Positions 13,150 to 24,818 of a DNA stretch of 64,000 bases are shown one piece after another. Location: contig NZ_JPQU01000034.1 of assembly GCF_000737245.1 (NCBI RefSeq), positions 62,001-126,000 on the forward strand, in the 5' to 3' direction. The notes under the pieces were generated by a model that saw only the letters and a program-made list of their open reading frames with translations, ran no database searches and was not told where the DNA came from. Source of the DNA: Pseudomonas syringae (GTDB lineage: Bacteria > Pseudomonadota > Gammaproteobacteria > Pseudomonadales > Pseudomonadaceae). The position numbers were made by a program, and so were the translations under genes. Within the stretch, counting starts at the first letter, position 1, and each line of letters begins with the position of its first letter.

Positions 13150-14520
13150 ATGAATGTGCCACGTGAAACCATCGCTGCCATTGCCACTGCCCAAGGACGC
13201 GGCGGTGTAGGCATCGTGCGTATTTCCGGGCCGTTGGCCGCCAAGGCCGCTGAGGCGATCACAGGCCGTGGTCTCAAACCACGGTTCGCCCACTACGGGC
13301 CATTTTTAGATGGCAGCGAGCAAGTGATTGATGAAGGCATCGCGCTGTACTTTCCCGGCCCCAATTCATTTACCGGCGAGGACGTTCTTGAACTGCAGGG
13401 CCATGGCGGCCCGGTGGTTCTGGATATGTTGCTGCAGCGTTGTCTGGAATTGGGCAGCCGCCTCGCTCGTCCTGGTGAATTCAGCGAGCGGGCATTCCTC
13501 AATGACAAACTCGATCTGGCCCAGGCCGAAGCTATCGCCGACCTGATCGAGGCGAGTTCTGCACAAGCGGCACGCAATGCACTGCGCTCACTGCAAGGTG
13601 CTTTTTCCCGACGTGTGGATAACTTGACTGAGAAGCTGATCAGCCTGCGCATCTATGTGGAGGCTGCTATCGACTTTCCTGAAGAGGAAATCGACTTCCT
13701 CGCCGATGGCCATGTCTTGAATATGCTGGATGCTGTCCGTGAGGAGTTATCCACAGTGCTGCGTGAAGCCGGGCAGGGCGCCTTGCTGCGGGACGGGATG
13801 ACAGTAGTGATCGCTGGCCGTCCCAACGCCGGCAAGTCCAGCCTGTTAAATGCGTTGGCAGGTAAGGAAGCGGCCATCGTGACCGAGATTGCCGGTACTA
13901 CCCGAGACATTCTTCGTGAACATATCCACATCGATGGCATGCCGCTGCATGTGGTGGATACCGCCGGGCTGCGTGACACCGAGGATCAGGTTGAGAAAAT
14001 CGGTGTGCAGCGAGCACTGAAGGCGATCGGTGAAGCGGACCGTGTATTGCTGGTGGTCGACGCCACGGCGCCGGAAGCGCTGGACCCATTCGCACTCTGG
14101 CCCGAATTTCTGGAACAGCGGCCAGATCCAGCCAAAGTGACCTTGATCCGCAACAAGGCCGATTTGAGCGGGGATGTCATTGAGCTGCAAACCAGTAACG
14201 ATGGCCACGTCACGATCAGCCTGAGCGCCAAGGCTGGCGGAGAGGGCCTTGACCTGTTGCGCGAGCATCTCAAGGCCTGCATGGGTTATGAACAAACCTC
14301 GGAAAGCAGCTTCAGTGCCCGGCGTCGCCACCTCGACGCGCTGCGTCACGCCAGTGCTTCTCTTGAACACGGACGGGCACAGCTGACCATGGCGGGGGCA
14401 GGGGAGTTATTGGCTGAGGATCTGCGCCAGGCCCAGCAATCGCTGGCCGAGATTACAGGCGCTTTCAGTTCTGATGACCTTCTGGGTCGGATTTTTTCCA
14501 GCTTCTGTATTGGCAAGTAG
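13150..14520 (+). CDS. mnmE: tRNA modification GTPase MnmE
   Basis: With MnmG it installs the aminomethyl group on wobble uridine 34. A start at 13150 ([19 protein letters not shown]) gives the usual 456 residues; an upstream in-frame start would run into the yidC terminator. Visible motifs are the N-terminal folate-binding domain, the GTPase P-loop [11 protein letters not shown], switch motif DTAGLR, NKAD, and the C-terminal catalytic CIGK. MnmE and MnmG are normally near neighbours in Pseudomonas; here an iron-uptake cassette separates them. Perfect DnaA boxes lie at 13614 and 13747. Confidence 0.98.
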   Translation: MNVPRETIAAIATAQGRGGVGIVRISGPLAAKAAEAITGRGLKPRFAHYGPFLDGSEQVIDEGIALYFPGPNSFTGEDVLELQGHGGPVVLDMLLQRCLELGSRLARPGEFSERAFLNDKLDLAQAEAIADLIEASSAQAARNALRSLQGAFSRRVDNLTEKLISLRIYVEAAIDFPEEEIDFLADGHVLNMLDAVREELSTVLREAGQGALLRDGMTVVIAGRPNAGKSSLLNALAGKEAAIVTEIAGTTRDILREHIHIDGMPLHVVDTAGLRDTEDQVEKIGVQRALKAIGEADRVLLVVDATAPEALDPFALWPEFLEQRPDPAKVTLIRNKADLSGDVIELQTSNDGHVTISLSAKAGGEGLDLLREHLKACMGYEQTSESSFSARRRHLDALRHASASLEHGRAQLTMAGAGELLAEDLRQAQQSLAEITGAFSSDDLLGRIFSSFCIGK

Positions 14521-14530
14521 TCATGGGTCT

Positions 14531-14560
14531 TGGCCATTGGGGGTAACTCACCAATGGCCA
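14531..14560. terminator. Inverted repeat between convergent mnmE and receptor genes
   Basis: A perfect 10-bp inverted repeat TGGCCATTGG / CCAATGGCCA with a 10-base loop lies between two convergent genes. There is no T-run, so bidirectional termination is inferred from position only. Confidence 0.55.
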
Positions 14561-14574
14561 GGATATCCACAGGC

Positions 14575-17052
14575 TTACCAGTTGTAGCTGACCGTGCCCA
14601 GCAAAGTCCGGCTGTCGCCCCAATAGCAGCGACCCGCGTCGTTGCAACCAGAGACGTATTCCTTGTCGAAGAGATTCTTGGCGTTCACGTCCACCGACCA
14701 ATGTTTGTCGATCTGGTAGCCAATGTTTGCGTCCACCAAGGTGACGTCTCCGGCATCAAGCTTCCCATACAGGGCCGCCGGAGTGTAGGCAAAGGCGCTG
14801 TCGAAATAGCGAATACCGGCTCCCACGTGGAAGCCACTGAGGTACCCGTCGAGGAAACGATACTTGGCCCAAGCTGATGCCTGATTACGTGGCACGCCTG
14901 TGATTTGGTGGCCTTCGATCAGAGATCCTGCGGCATCTTTGGTCACACGGGCATCGGTGTAGGAATATGAGGCCGTGAGGTTGAGGTTGTCGCTGACATC
15001 ACTGTTTACCTCCAACTCCAAGCCTTTTGAGCGACTTTCCCCCACCTGACGATAACTGGATGTGGTTGAGTCGAAGTAGGTATCGTCCTTCTTGCGCAGA
15101 TCATAGATGGAAGCGGTGAAGGCGGTATTCCAGCCCGGGGGCTCGTACTTGAATCCCACTTCGTATTGGCTACTGGTGATCGGATCGAGCGGGGCGCCCC
15201 CGTTGGAAATCTGTTGTACCGGTACGAACGCAGTGGAGTAGCTGACATACGGCGTGAGGCCATTGTCGAACTGATACATCACCCCGCCCTGATAGGTGAA
15301 TTTCTTGTCGCTGGAGCTGATATCACCGTTGGGTGCCAGCTTGTTGCGAAAATCACTGTCGACCCAATCCTGTCTGCCGCCAAGCAAGAAAATCCAGTTG
15401 TCGTACTTGCTTTGAACCTGCGCATACAAGCCCTGCATCTGTTGTTCCAGCAGAGTGTTTTGTACGGCAATGGATGTGACCGGATCCTGTGTATAAACCG
15501 GATCGAAGATATTGATGCGGCCTGCAGACCCGGCGTCCCAATCCTGGCTGAATGAGGTGCGATCAAAGCTGGCGCCGAACAGCACGTTGTTTTCCAAACC
15601 ACCGGTGTTAAATTTGCCTTCCAGCTGGTTATCCAGGGAATAGACCATGGATTTATTGAAGCGATCGTACGCTGTCACGTTGAGTAGAGTGCCAAAACCC
15701 GCGTCATTCAGGTTGCCCGGCCAGGTTTCATGTCGGGTGATCCGTGATTGCATGTAGCGTGAATTCTGCCGGAACTGCCAATCTTCGTTGAAGCTGTGGC
15801 TGAATTCGTAGCCTGCGCTCCACATCTCGCGTTCGAACGTGTTCCAGTCCGGAACACCTAGCATTGTATCTTTATCGAGCTTGCCATTGGGGTTACGTAA
15901 CAAAGTGCCCGCCGCTGGCAGCCCCAACTCCATGTTGGTGTGGTCTTTCTGATAACTGCTCAACAGGGTCAGGCTGTTGTAGTCATCGAAATTCAAAGTC
16001 AGCGATGGCGCGATGTACATACGATCATCGGGGACATGATCGGTCTGCGTATCGGCATTGCGACCGAGCATGACAACACGACCCAGGATATTGCCGCTCT
16101 CGTCCAGTGGACCAGAGACATCCACCCCCAGTTGCCGGCGATTGTTGGTACCGTAACTGAGCTGCACTTCACCCTGGGAATTGGCGGTCGGGCGCTTGCT
16201 CACCACGTTAACCAACCCTCCCGGCGCGTTTTCGCCATACAGGATTGACGACGGCCCGCGGAATATCTCGACCCGCTCAAGCCCATAGGGCTCGGTGGTG
16301 GTGTCGTAACGGTTGCCTTGAACCCGCAACCCATCGCGCATCAGGCCGTAGCCATAGTCGGTGGCATTAAAGCCACGGATGAAGAACAGGTCCCCGGCGA
16401 GGTTATCCCCAGCGGCGAACGGTGGCGCGAAAATACCCGGCACATAACCCAGAGCTTCAGTGAGCGTCTGGGTTTTCTGGTCTTTCATGCGCTGGGCCGT
16501 GACTACCGAAACCGAACGCGGTGTTTCGGAAAGAGGTGTACTGGTCTTGGTGCCCGCCCGACTGGTTTCGGCTTTATAGCCGCGATCAGGCAAAGGTTGC
16601 TCAAGGCCTGTGGATAAAGTGCTATTGATAGCCGTGGGAGACAACAGCACCGAACCGTTATCCGGGATCGGCTGCAGGGTGTAGCTACCAGGGCCTTGAG
16701 CCGCAACCTGTAATCTCGAACCCTGCAAGAGCACGGCGAAACCCTGTTCAACTGAGTAGGTGCCTTGGAGCCCGGCACTTCTGAGGTTGGCGGTCTCGGA
16801 TGGAGAGAACGAGAGAATCACGTTGGACGCCGATGCGAACTGGTTCAATGCGCTATCCAAAGGACCAGCAGCAATGCTGTAGCTCTGCGAAGCAACCGCT
16901 GCGAGGGCACTGCTGGACAACATTGCGCAACCCAGACTGCTAGTCAGCAGCAGGCTATAGCTAAGGCAATGCCGGGATAACTGCCGGCGGCTGTGAAGCG
17001 GAAGGGGTGGCAAGCGCATTTTTTGTAAGCCCTGAGGTAGTGAAAATCGCAT
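14575..17052 (-). CDS. TonB-dependent siderophore receptor with N-terminal signalling domain
   Basis: An 825-residue outer-membrane transducer. After an unusually long basic leader and signal peptide (about 1-53) comes a STN signalling domain (about 56-126), then a plug with LSETPRSVSVVTAQRM and RGFNATDYGYGLMRDGLR. The 22-strand barrel ends in an aromatic residue (GTVSYNW). The STN domain talks to the FecR-type anti-sigma factor encoded upstream, so this is a FecA/FpvA-like cell-surface signalling receptor. Which ferri-siderophore it takes cannot be told. It lies 68 bases downstream of the FecR gene on the same strand. Confidence 0.95.
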   Translation of the reverse strand: MRFSLPQGLQKMRLPPLPLHSRRQLSRHCLSYSLLLTSSLGCAMLSSSALAAVASQSYSIAAGPLDSALNQFASASNVILSFSPSETANLRSAGLQGTYSVEQGFAVLLQGSRLQVAAQGPGSYTLQPIPDNGSVLLSPTAINSTLSTGLEQPLPDRGYKAETSRAGTKTSTPLSETPRSVSVVTAQRMKDQKTQTLTEALGYVPGIFAPPFAAGDNLAGDLFFIRGFNATDYGYGLMRDGLRVQGNRYDTTTEPYGLERVEIFRGPSSILYGENAPGGLVNVVSKRPTANSQGEVQLSYGTNNRRQLGVDVSGPLDESGNILGRVVMLGRNADTQTDHVPDDRMYIAPSLTLNFDDYNSLTLLSSYQKDHTNMELGLPAAGTLLRNPNGKLDKDTMLGVPDWNTFEREMWSAGYEFSHSFNEDWQFRQNSRYMQSRITRHETWPGNLNDAGFGTLLNVTAYDRFNKSMVYSLDNQLEGKFNTGGLENNVLFGASFDRTSFSQDWDAGSAGRINIFDPVYTQDPVTSIAVQNTLLEQQMQGLYAQVQSKYDNWIFLLGGRQDWVDSDFRNKLAPNGDISSSDKKFTYQGGVMYQFDNGLTPYVSYSTAFVPVQQISNGGAPLDPITSSQYEVGFKYEPPGWNTAFTASIYDLRKKDDTYFDSTTSSYRQVGESRSKGLELEVNSDVSDNLNLTASYSYTDARVTKDAAGSLIEGHQITGVPRNQASAWAKYRFLDGYLSGFHVGAGIRYFDSAFAYTPAALYGKLDAGDVTLVDANIGYQIDKHWSVDVNAKNLFDKEYVSGCNDAGRCYWGDSRTLLGTVSYNW

Positions 17053-17120
17053 TTACCTGTAGGGCCGTGTCTGAATCGAAAAAGATAACCCTGCCGATAT
17101 TTTTATTTCGCAAGCCCGTA

Positions 17121-18068
17121 TCAGGCCCTGGTACTGACCGAAACCCAGTATCGAGTGAAATAACGGACCTGGATCGGCAGGGTTGCCTGAAGGTTCGCCA
17201 GCACAGCATCCGTTGCGTCTAGTCGGAACGACCCGGATATGCGTAGCTTCGCGACCTGTTCCTCACATTGCATGACTCCAGGACGATAGCGAGCTAACTC
17301 TTGGATTACGTTGCCCAATGGTTCGTTGAGCACAATCAACTGGCCGTCGACCCACGCTGCGGCGGTCTGTGGATAAATGCGCTCGGGACTTACGGCCTGG
17401 GTAGTGAACTCGGCACCCTGACCGGCATTTATGAGTCGCAGAACACCATCAGCAGCGGCGGGCATGATGCTGACTTGATCTTCCAGGACACCGACTCGGG
17501 TCGTGTTTTGCAACTGCCGAACCGAGAAACGAGTGCCGAGGGCCTGAATCCGCCCATGTTGAGTCTCTACATAGAAAGGGCGTGTATCTCCCCGCTTCCC
17601 GGTACGGACGAGAACTTCCCCGTCGCGTAATCGAATGAGCCGCTGCTGGCTGTCGAACACCACGTCTATCGCCGTATCCGTGTTGAGTTCCAGCTGGCTG
17701 CCATCGGCCAATTCAAGATGCTGCCGCCGGCCAACCGGAGTTCGGTAGTCAGCCATTACGTTTTTCAGGGCCGTATGTTGTTTGACATTCCACCCAATGT
17801 ATCCAGTACCCACCACTGCCAGCATCAATTTGAGAATCTGGCGTCGTTGTTGCGGTTTGGACAGGGCTCTTCGAGTGAGGTGCGCAGGCATGCAGCCCAA
17901 GCTGCGCTGCAATTGCTCCATTTGCTGCCAGGCCACCCGATGCGCTGGATCGCTTTCCAGCCATTGCCGCCAAGCCGCCTGTTCTACCTGAGTCGGTGGT
18001 TCGCTTTGAAACTGCACAAACCAACTTGCCGCAGCCTCAAAGACTTCGCGGTCCGGAGGCGACCTCAT
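17121..18068 (-). CDS. FecR-type anti-sigma/sigma regulator
   Basis: A 315-residue inner-membrane regulator. Domains: an N-terminal DUF4880 segment (EVFEAAASWFVQFQSEPP), a short membrane helix near residues 80-95, and a periplasmic FecR domain (about 105-200) with the typical YRTPVGRRQHLELADGS and LNTDTAIDV. The C-terminal STN-like domain contacts the receptor. ATG at 18068 overlaps the stop of the sigma gene by ATGA, which fixes the start. It relays receptor occupancy to the sigma factor. Confidence 0.93.
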   Translation of the reverse strand: MRSPPDREVFEAAASWFVQFQSEPPTQVEQAAWRQWLESDPAHRVAWQQMEQLQRSLGCMPAHLTRRALSKPQQRRQILKLMLAVVGTGYIGWNVKQHTALKNVMADYRTPVGRRQHLELADGSQLELNTDTAIDVVFDSQQRLIRLRDGEVLVRTGKRGDTRPFYVETQHGRIQALGTRFSVRQLQNTTRVGVLEDQVSIMPAAADGVLRLINAGQGAEFTTQAVSPERIYPQTAAAWVDGQLIVLNEPLGNVIQELARYRPGVMQCEEQVAKLRISGSFRLDATDAVLANLQATLPIQVRYFTRYWVSVSTRA

Positions 18069-18580
18069 GAAATCTGTGCCATGAGCAAGGAGCATTCAGT
18101 AAAAGCGCGAACCATGTGCTTTTTCACAGTGGTCAGAGAAACGTTCAGCTCCAGGGCAATCTGTTGATAAGTCAGCCCTTCAACCTGAGACGCCATGAAA
18201 ATTCGCTTGGTACGTGAGCCGAGATTTTCCAGAGTTTTATCCACAGCCAGGAGAGTATCGATGATCAGGGCTTTATCTTCTTCACTGATCACGGTGTCCT
18301 GCGGCCTATCAGCCATTGCCTGCTGATAGGCCAGCTCGATAGCCCGACGACGGTAGCGGTCAATGACCAGACCCCGAGCAACGGTGGCCAGATAGTCTCG
18401 AGGCTCGCGAATCTGCGTCGCATTAGCGGCACCGAGAATCCGTACAAACGTGTCATGAGCAACATCTGCAGCATCGCAGGCGTTGGACAGACGTGATCTG
18501 AGCCAACCGTGCAACCACGAGTGATGTTGCTCATAGATACGCTGGACAGCTGCCGTATGGGAGTGAGGGGGCATAAGCAC
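18065..18580 (-). CDS. ECF sigma factor of the FecI type
   Basis: A 171-residue extracytoplasmic-function sigma factor. Region 2 is seen at about 12-75 (HSWLHGWLRSRLSNACDAAD, then VAHDTFVRIL) and region 4 at about 115-165 with the helix-turn-helix GLTYQQIALELNVSLTTVKKH. It is first in the sigma-FecR-receptor operon and probably directs transcription of the receptor gene when the receptor is loaded. A Fur-box-like sequence lies immediately upstream, the usual iron control of this class. Confidence 0.94.
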   Translation of the reverse strand: MLMPPHSHTAAVQRIYEQHHSWLHGWLRSRLSNACDAADVAHDTFVRILGAANATQIREPRDYLATVARGLVIDRYRRRAIELAYQQAMADRPQDTVISEEDKALIIDTLLAVDKTLENLGSRTKRIFMASQVEGLTYQQIALELNVSLTTVKKHMVRAFTECSLLMAQIS

Positions 18581-18589
18581 AATCGAGGG

Positions 18590-18612
18590 TTAATGATAAT
18601 GGCTATTATTAG
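18590..18612. promoter_or_regulatory. Fur-box-like site upstream of the FecI-type sigma gene
   Basis: TGATAAT-GGCT-ATTATTA is an inverted repeat close to the Fur consensus (GATAATGATAATCATTATC). It lies 10-30 bases upstream of the sigma gene start, where it would block transcription under iron-replete conditions. Confidence 0.7.
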
Positions 18613-18719
18613 CTTTTGTTTCGCTATCCCACAATAGCTTCTCAATCAGACTGGATTCATCAAACCCACGTCCTTTCCCCCTACTCGACCAGCTAGATTT
18701 ACCCCATCCAATACGTGAT

Positions 18720-19040
18720 AAATCTCGGCAGAGGCGTTTTTTTGCACGCCATCCGTAACATTTACGCAGCTAAGCTCTGTGGATAAGGCCGCCTTAGCCC
18801 CGTTGATAAGTGGGCTTGAAAACTGCGCATAACACCCTCTGTGGACAAGTACCTATTTAATCCACAGGCTTACGACGGTTATCCCAAACCCTCTTGGGCA
18901 CATGACCACAGACTTTTGAACCTCTGTACATATTGATTTATATGGCCTTCAGAAATCTATCCACAGAAAATTGGTCCAGTAGAAATAGCATTTAAAATAA
19001 GGTTTTATAAATCTTCTTTCTTTTTAATTTCTATATCTGG
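18720..19040. other. Second oriC-like region upstream of mnmG
   Basis: Non-coding gap between the sigma gene and mnmG. It has one perfect DnaA box (18778-18786, minus), near-matches around 18858 and 18957, and an AT-rich tract (about 18985-19035). The end of the tract, TTTCTATATCT, and the segment CTGTACAT...TATCCACAGAA before it recur in the same order in the dnaA-rpmH origin (10310-10430). The two regions look like diverged copies. The mnmG promoter must also lie in or after this stretch. Whether it initiates replication cannot be told from sequence. Confidence 0.75.
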
Positions 19041-19149
19041 GACTTTTCCACAGCTGGTTAAATTTTGTGCAAACGGTTCCTTTCAGGGGGGTGAAGTCCC
19101 TATACTTGTCCGCTATCCCAAATTCCCATCTAAAACAGGCACGAGGTGC

Positions 19150-21045
19150 GTGGTGGATTTCCCTTCCCGTTTTGAAGTGATCGTCATCGGTGGCGGTCAT
19201 GCCGGTACCGAGGCCGCACTGGCGTCGGCACGTATGGGTGTCAAAACCCTTCTGCTGACCCACAACGTGGAAACCCTCGGGCAGATGAGCTGCAACCCGG
19301 CCATTGGTGGCATCGGTAAAAGCCATCTGGTTAAAGAAATCGATGCCCTTGGCGGCGCGATGGCAATGGCCACTGACAAAGGTGGTATTCAGTTTCGCGT
19401 GCTGAACAGCCGTAAAGGCCCGGCAGTGCGAGCCACTCGCGCCCAGGCAGACCGCGTTCTGTACAAGGCCGCTATTCGCGAAGCCATCGAAAACCAGCCA
19501 AACCTGTGGGTATTTCAACAAGCCTGCGACGATTTGATCGTCGAGCAGGACGAAGTACGCGGCGTCGTGACCCAAATGGGTCTGCGGATCATGGCCGACT
19601 CAGTCGTCTTGACCACCGGCACCTTCCTGGGTGGGCTTATCCACATCGGGATGCAGAATTACTCGGGTGGTCGCGCTGGCGATCCGCCGTCGATTGCCCT
19701 GGCACAGCGTTTACGTGAGTTACCGTTACGTGTTGGTCGCCTGAAAACCGGGACTCCACCTCGGATTGACGGTCGTTCCGTGGATTTCTCGGTGATGACC
19801 GAGCAACCGGGCGATACGCCGATTCCGGTAATGTCGTTCATGGGCTCCAAGGAGCAGCATCCACCACAGGTCAGCTGCTGGATCACCCATACCAACGCAC
19901 GTACTCATGAAATCATCGCCGCCAACCTTGATCGTTCCCCCATGTATTCAGGGATCATCGAAGGTATTGGCCCGCGTTACTGCCCATCGATCGAAGACAA
20001 GATCCACCGCTTTGCCGACAAGGAAAGCCATCAGGTCTTTATCGAACCCGAAGGGTTGACCACCCACGAGCTGTACCCGAATGGCATTTCGACTTCACTG
20101 CCGTTCGATGTTCAGCTGCAGGTGGTTCGTTCGATTCGAGGTATGGAAAACGCCCATATCGTGCGACCTGGTTATGCCATCGAATATGACTACTTCGATC
20201 CGAGAGATCTGAAGTACAGCCTTGAAACCAAAGTCATCGGCGGTCTGTTTTTCGCGGGTCAGATCAATGGCACCACCGGTTACGAAGAAGCGGGTGCACA
20301 AGGTTTGCTTGCCGGAACCAACGCCGCACTGCGCGCACAGGGCAAGGAAAGCTGGTGCCCGCGCCGTGATGAAGCGTACATCGGCGTGCTTGTGGATGAC
20401 TTGATTACCCTGGGTACTCAGGAACCGTACCGGATGTTTACTTCCCGGGCGGAATATCGCCTGATCCTTCGCGAAGATAACGCGGACCTGCGCTTGACCG
20501 AGAAAGGTCGCGAGCTGGGTCTGGTTGACGATCAACGTTGGGCGGCGTTCTGCACCAAGCGTGAAAACATCGCGCTTGAAGAACAGCGACTGAAAAGCAC
20601 CTGGGTTCGTCCGGGCACCGAGCAGGGCGAGGCTATTGCCAGCCATTTCGGCACGCCCCTGACCCACGAATACAATTTGCTGAACCTGCTGACCCGGCCG
20701 GAAATCGACTACGCGAGTCTGGTTTCCATCACCGGTCACGGCACGCCTGATCCGCAAGTGGCCGAACAGGTCGAGATCAAGGCCAAATACGCGGGTTACA
20801 TCGACCGCCAACAAGATGAAATTGCCCGGCTGCGCGCCAGTGAAGACACCAAACTGCCTGAAGATATCGATTACGCGACCATTTCCGGGTTGTCGAAAGA
20901 GATTCAGGGCAAGCTGGGGATAACTCGCCCTGAAACCCTGGGGCAGGCTTCCCGTATCCCCGGCGTTACGCCAGCGGCGATTTCCCTGTTGATGATTCAC
21001 CTGAAAAAACGCGGCGCGGGCCGTCAGTTGGAGCAAAGCGCTTGA
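19150..21045 (+). CDS. mnmG: tRNA uridine-5-carboxymethylaminomethyl synthesis enzyme MnmG (GidA)
   Basis: The FAD-dependent partner of MnmE. It has 631 residues if the first GTG is used; the second GTG at 19153 gives MDFPSRF, the form seen in most pseudomonads. The N-terminal dinucleotide fold [14 protein letters not shown], the family signatures [12 protein letters not shown] and [13 protein letters not shown], and the C-terminal helical domain are all present. It is followed with a four-base overlap by rsmG. Confidence 0.98.
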   Translation: MVDFPSRFEVIVIGGGHAGTEAALASARMGVKTLLLTHNVETLGQMSCNPAIGGIGKSHLVKEIDALGGAMAMATDKGGIQFRVLNSRKGPAVRATRAQADRVLYKAAIREAIENQPNLWVFQQACDDLIVEQDEVRGVVTQMGLRIMADSVVLTTGTFLGGLIHIGMQNYSGGRAGDPPSIALAQRLRELPLRVGRLKTGTPPRIDGRSVDFSVMTEQPGDTPIPVMSFMGSKEQHPPQVSCWITHTNARTHEIIAANLDRSPMYSGIIEGIGPRYCPSIEDKIHRFADKESHQVFIEPEGLTTHELYPNGISTSLPFDVQLQVVRSIRGMENAHIVRPGYAIEYDYFDPRDLKYSLETKVIGGLFFAGQINGTTGYEEAGAQGLLAGTNAALRAQGKESWCPRRDEAYIGVLVDDLITLGTQEPYRMFTSRAEYRLILREDNADLRLTEKGRELGLVDDQRWAAFCTKRENIALEEQRLKSTWVRPGTEQGEAIASHFGTPLTHEYNLLNLLTRPEIDYASLVSITGHGTPDPQVAEQVEIKAKYAGYIDRQQDEIARLRASEDTKLPEDIDYATISGLSKEIQGKLGITRPETLGQASRIPGVTPAAISLLMIHLKKRGAGRQLEQSA

Positions 21046-21686
21046 GTTCTATGGTCACCCCGCAACACGCTCACGAGTTATCCCAAGGCGCTCAGGAGCT
21101 GGGCGTCGTTCTCAGCGAAGCGCAGCACGCTCAATTGCTCGCTTATCTGGCGCTGCTGATCAAGTGGAACAAGGCCTACAACCTGACCGCAGTGCGTGAT
21201 CCTGACGAAATGGTTTCCCGTCATTTGCTCGACAGCCTGAGCGTGGTGCCTTTCATCGAAGGCGAGCGCTGGCTGGATGTGGGTAGCGGCGGTGGGATGC
21301 CTGGCATTCCACTGGCGATTCTGTTCCCGGAGATGAAAATCACCGTGCTTGACAGTAACGGCAAGAAGACTCGGTTCCTGACTCAGGTCAAACTGGAGCT
21401 CAAGCTGGATAATCTTGAAGTTATCCACAGCCGCGCCGAAGCCTTTCATCCGGCGCTGCCGTTTACCGGGATTGTTTCCCGTGCGTTCAGCAGCCTTGAA
21501 GACTTTACTGGGTGGACTCGCCATATGGGCGACACCAATACTCGGTGGCTGGCCATGAAAGGCCTGCATCCGACCGATGAGCTGGTAGCATTACCCGCAG
21601 ATTTCAAGCTCGATAGTGCACAAGCCTTGACCGTTCCGGGTTGCCAAGGCCAACGCCATCTGCTGATACTGCGCCGCACGGCATGA
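21042..21686 (+). CDS. rsmG: 16S rRNA (guanine527-N7)-methyltransferase RsmG (GidB)
   Basis: SAM-dependent methylation of G527 in 16S rRNA. The SAM-binding motif [13 protein letters not shown] and the family segment [19 protein letters not shown] are present. A TTG start at 21042 overlaps the mnmG stop and gives 214 residues; an internal ATG at 21051 would shorten it by three. A perfect DnaA box lies at 21421-21429. Confidence 0.97.
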   Translation: MSSMVTPQHAHELSQGAQELGVVLSEAQHAQLLAYLALLIKWNKAYNLTAVRDPDEMVSRHLLDSLSVVPFIEGERWLDVGSGGGMPGIPLAILFPEMKITVLDSNGKKTRFLTQVKLELKLDNLEVIHSRAEAFHPALPFTGIVSRAFSSLEDFTGWTRHMGDTNTRWLAMKGLHPTDELVALPADFKLDSAQALTVPGCQGQRHLLILRRTA

Positions 21687-21704
21687 CGGGGAAAACAAGC
21701 AAGA

Positions 21705-22496
21705 ATGGCTAAGGTATTCGCGATTGCGAACCAAAAAGGCGGTGTGGGTAAAACCACCACCTGTATCAATCTCGCCGCATCGCTGGTTGCGACCAAGCGC
21801 CGCGTGCTGTTGATCGATCTCGACCCTCAGGGCAATGCCACGATGGGTAGCGGCGTGGATAAACACGCCCTGGAAAACTCGATTTATGACGTTCTGATCG
21901 GCGAATGCGATCTGGCTCAGGCCATGCAGTTCTCGGAACATGGCGGTTACCAGCTGTTGCCAGCCAACCGCGATCTGACAGCTGCCGAAGTCAATCTGCT
22001 GGAAATGCAGATGAAGGAGAGTCGCCTGCGCAACGCTCTGGCGCCGATCCGCGAGAATTACGATTACGTGCTCATCGACTGCCCTCCGTCGCTGTCGATG
22101 CTGACGTTGAACGCACTGGTCGCCGCCGACGGGGTGATTATCCCCATGCAGTGCGAATATTTTGCCCTCGAAGGTCTCAGTGACCTTGTGGATAACATCA
22201 AACGAATTGGCGAACTGCTTAATCCCCAGCTAAAAATCGAGGGGTTGCTGCGCACCATGTACGATCCGCGTCTGAGTCTGATCAACGACGTATCCGCGCA
22301 ACTCAAAGAGCATTTCGGCGAACAGCTGTACGACACTGTGATCCCGCGCAACATTCGTCTGGCCGAGGCACCGAGTTTTGGGATGCCTGCGCTGGCCTAC
22401 GACAAGTCTTCGCGCGGCGCCCTGGCCTACCTGGCGCTCGCTGGGGAAATGGTTCGTCGTCAACGGCGCGGTTCGCGCACAGCTCAGCCAACTTAA
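21705..22496 (+). CDS. parA: Chromosome partitioning ATPase ParA (Soj)
   Basis: A deviant Walker ATPase of 263 residues that positions ParB-parS complexes. KGGVGKTT is at residues 11-18, the catalytic LDPQGNAT motif follows, and there is no N-terminal helix-turn-helix, which marks the chromosomal (type Ib-like) form. It lies 18 bases after rsmG and 9 bases before parB. Confidence 0.98.
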   Translation: MAKVFAIANQKGGVGKTTTCINLAASLVATKRRVLLIDLDPQGNATMGSGVDKHALENSIYDVLIGECDLAQAMQFSEHGGYQLLPANRDLTAAEVNLLEMQMKESRLRNALAPIRENYDYVLIDCPPSLSMLTLNALVAADGVIIPMQCEYFALEGLSDLVDNIKRIGELLNPQLKIEGLLRTMYDPRLSLINDVSAQLKEHFGEQLYDTVIPRNIRLAEAPSFGMPALAYDKSSRGALAYLALAGEMVRRQRRGSRTAQPT

Positions 22497-22505
22497 GGAA
22501 ATCCC

Positions 22506-23378
22506 ATGGCCGTCAAGAAAAGAGGTCTCGGACGTGGGCTGGACGCACTTCTGAGCAGTCCAACCGTCAGTTCGCTGGAAGAGCAGGCCGTCAAAGCTGA
22601 TCAGCGCGAATTGCAGCATGTTCCACTGGACCTGATTCAGCGAGGCAAGTATCAGCCGCGCCGGGACATGGATCCTCAGGCGCTCGAAGAGCTGGCCCTG
22701 TCGATCAAGGCCCAGGGCGTGATGCAGCCGATCGTGGTGCGTCCGATCGCCGATAACCGTTTTGAAATTATTGCTGGCGAACGTCGCTGGCGTGCCAGCC
22801 AGCAGGCGGGGATGGAAACCATTCCGGCCATGGTTCGCGATGTTCCCGATGAAACCGCCATTGCGATGGCACTGATCGAAAACATCCAGCGCGAAGACCT
22901 GAATCCCATCGAGGAAGCGGTTGCTCTGCAACGGTTGCAGCAAGAGTTCCAGCTGACCCAGCAGCAAGTGGCAGACGCAGTGGGCAAGTCGCGGGTCAGT
23001 GTTGCCAACCTGCTGCGCCTTATCGCTCTACCAGACGTCATCAAAACCATGCTCTCCCATGGTGACCTTGAAATGGGTCATGCCCGTGCTTTGCTCGGTT
23101 TACCCGAAGAAAAGCAGGTGGAAGGGGCGCGACATGTTGTCGCACGTGGTCTGACAGTTCGTCAGACTGAAGCACTTGTGCGGCAGTGGCTGAGTGGTAA
23201 ACCCGCCGCTGTCGAGCCGGCAAAGACCGATCCGGACATTAGCCGGCTGGAGCAGCGGCTCGCCGAGCGGCTGGGCTCCTCGGTGCAAATTCGCCACGGA
23301 CAGAAGGGCAAGGGTCAATTAGTGATCCGATATAACTCCCTTGATGAGCTTCAGGGTGTGCTCGCACACATCCGCTGA
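22506..23378 (+). CDS. parB: Chromosome partitioning protein ParB (Spo0J), CTPase and parS binder
   Basis: A 290-residue protein. An N-terminal ParA-stimulating stretch (KKRGLGRGLDALL) leads to the CTP-binding ParB/Srx domain (QPIVVRP, then AGERRWRAS), followed by a parS-binding helix-turn-helix (TQQQVADAVGKSRVSVANLL) and a C-terminal dimer domain. Its targets are the parS sites seen inside recF. Confidence 0.98.
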   Translation: MAVKKRGLGRGLDALLSSPTVSSLEEQAVKADQRELQHVPLDLIQRGKYQPRRDMDPQALEELALSIKAQGVMQPIVVRPIADNRFEIIAGERRWRASQQAGMETIPAMVRDVPDETAIAMALIENIQREDLNPIEEAVALQRLQQEFQLTQQQVADAVGKSRVSVANLLRLIALPDVIKTMLSHGDLEMGHARALLGLPEEKQVEGARHVVARGLTVRQTEALVRQWLSGKPAAVEPAKTDPDISRLEQRLAERLGSSVQIRHGQKGKGQLVIRYNSLDELQGVLAHIR

Positions 23379-23426
23379 AACAATTGCGCTGTAGCGTGTA
23401 GTCGGAAATCACTACCTGACAGTTGA

Positions 23427-23448
23427 ATAGGGGCTGAACCGCCCCTAT
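23427..23448. terminator. Inverted repeat between parB and atpI
   Basis: The arms TAGGGGC / GCCCCTA with a six-base loop lie 48 bases after the parB stop. No T-run follows, so it may be an attenuating hairpin or part of the atp leader. Confidence 0.5.
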
Positions 23449-23524
23449 ACTCTGCGCGCATTTTGTCGGCACAAATTATGCCAAGTTATTGATTTTGGCG
23501 GCCGATGCACGAGGAGCAGTTGTG

Positions 23525-24818
<1,294 letters not shown>

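Noticed and set aside
13154..13169. Third parS site at the start of mnmE (TGTGCCACGTGAAACC)
   Set aside because: Three mismatches to the palindrome seen in recF and needed as codons; too weak to annotate, although CACGTG is intact.
11332..13293. A 653-codon open frame on the minus strand opposite yidC
   Set aside because: The plus strand encodes unmistakable YidC; the minus frame is an overlap artefact with no recognisable domain.
14826..14838. parS-like CCCACGTGGAAG in the receptor gene
   Set aside because: Too few matching outer bases and not palindromic.
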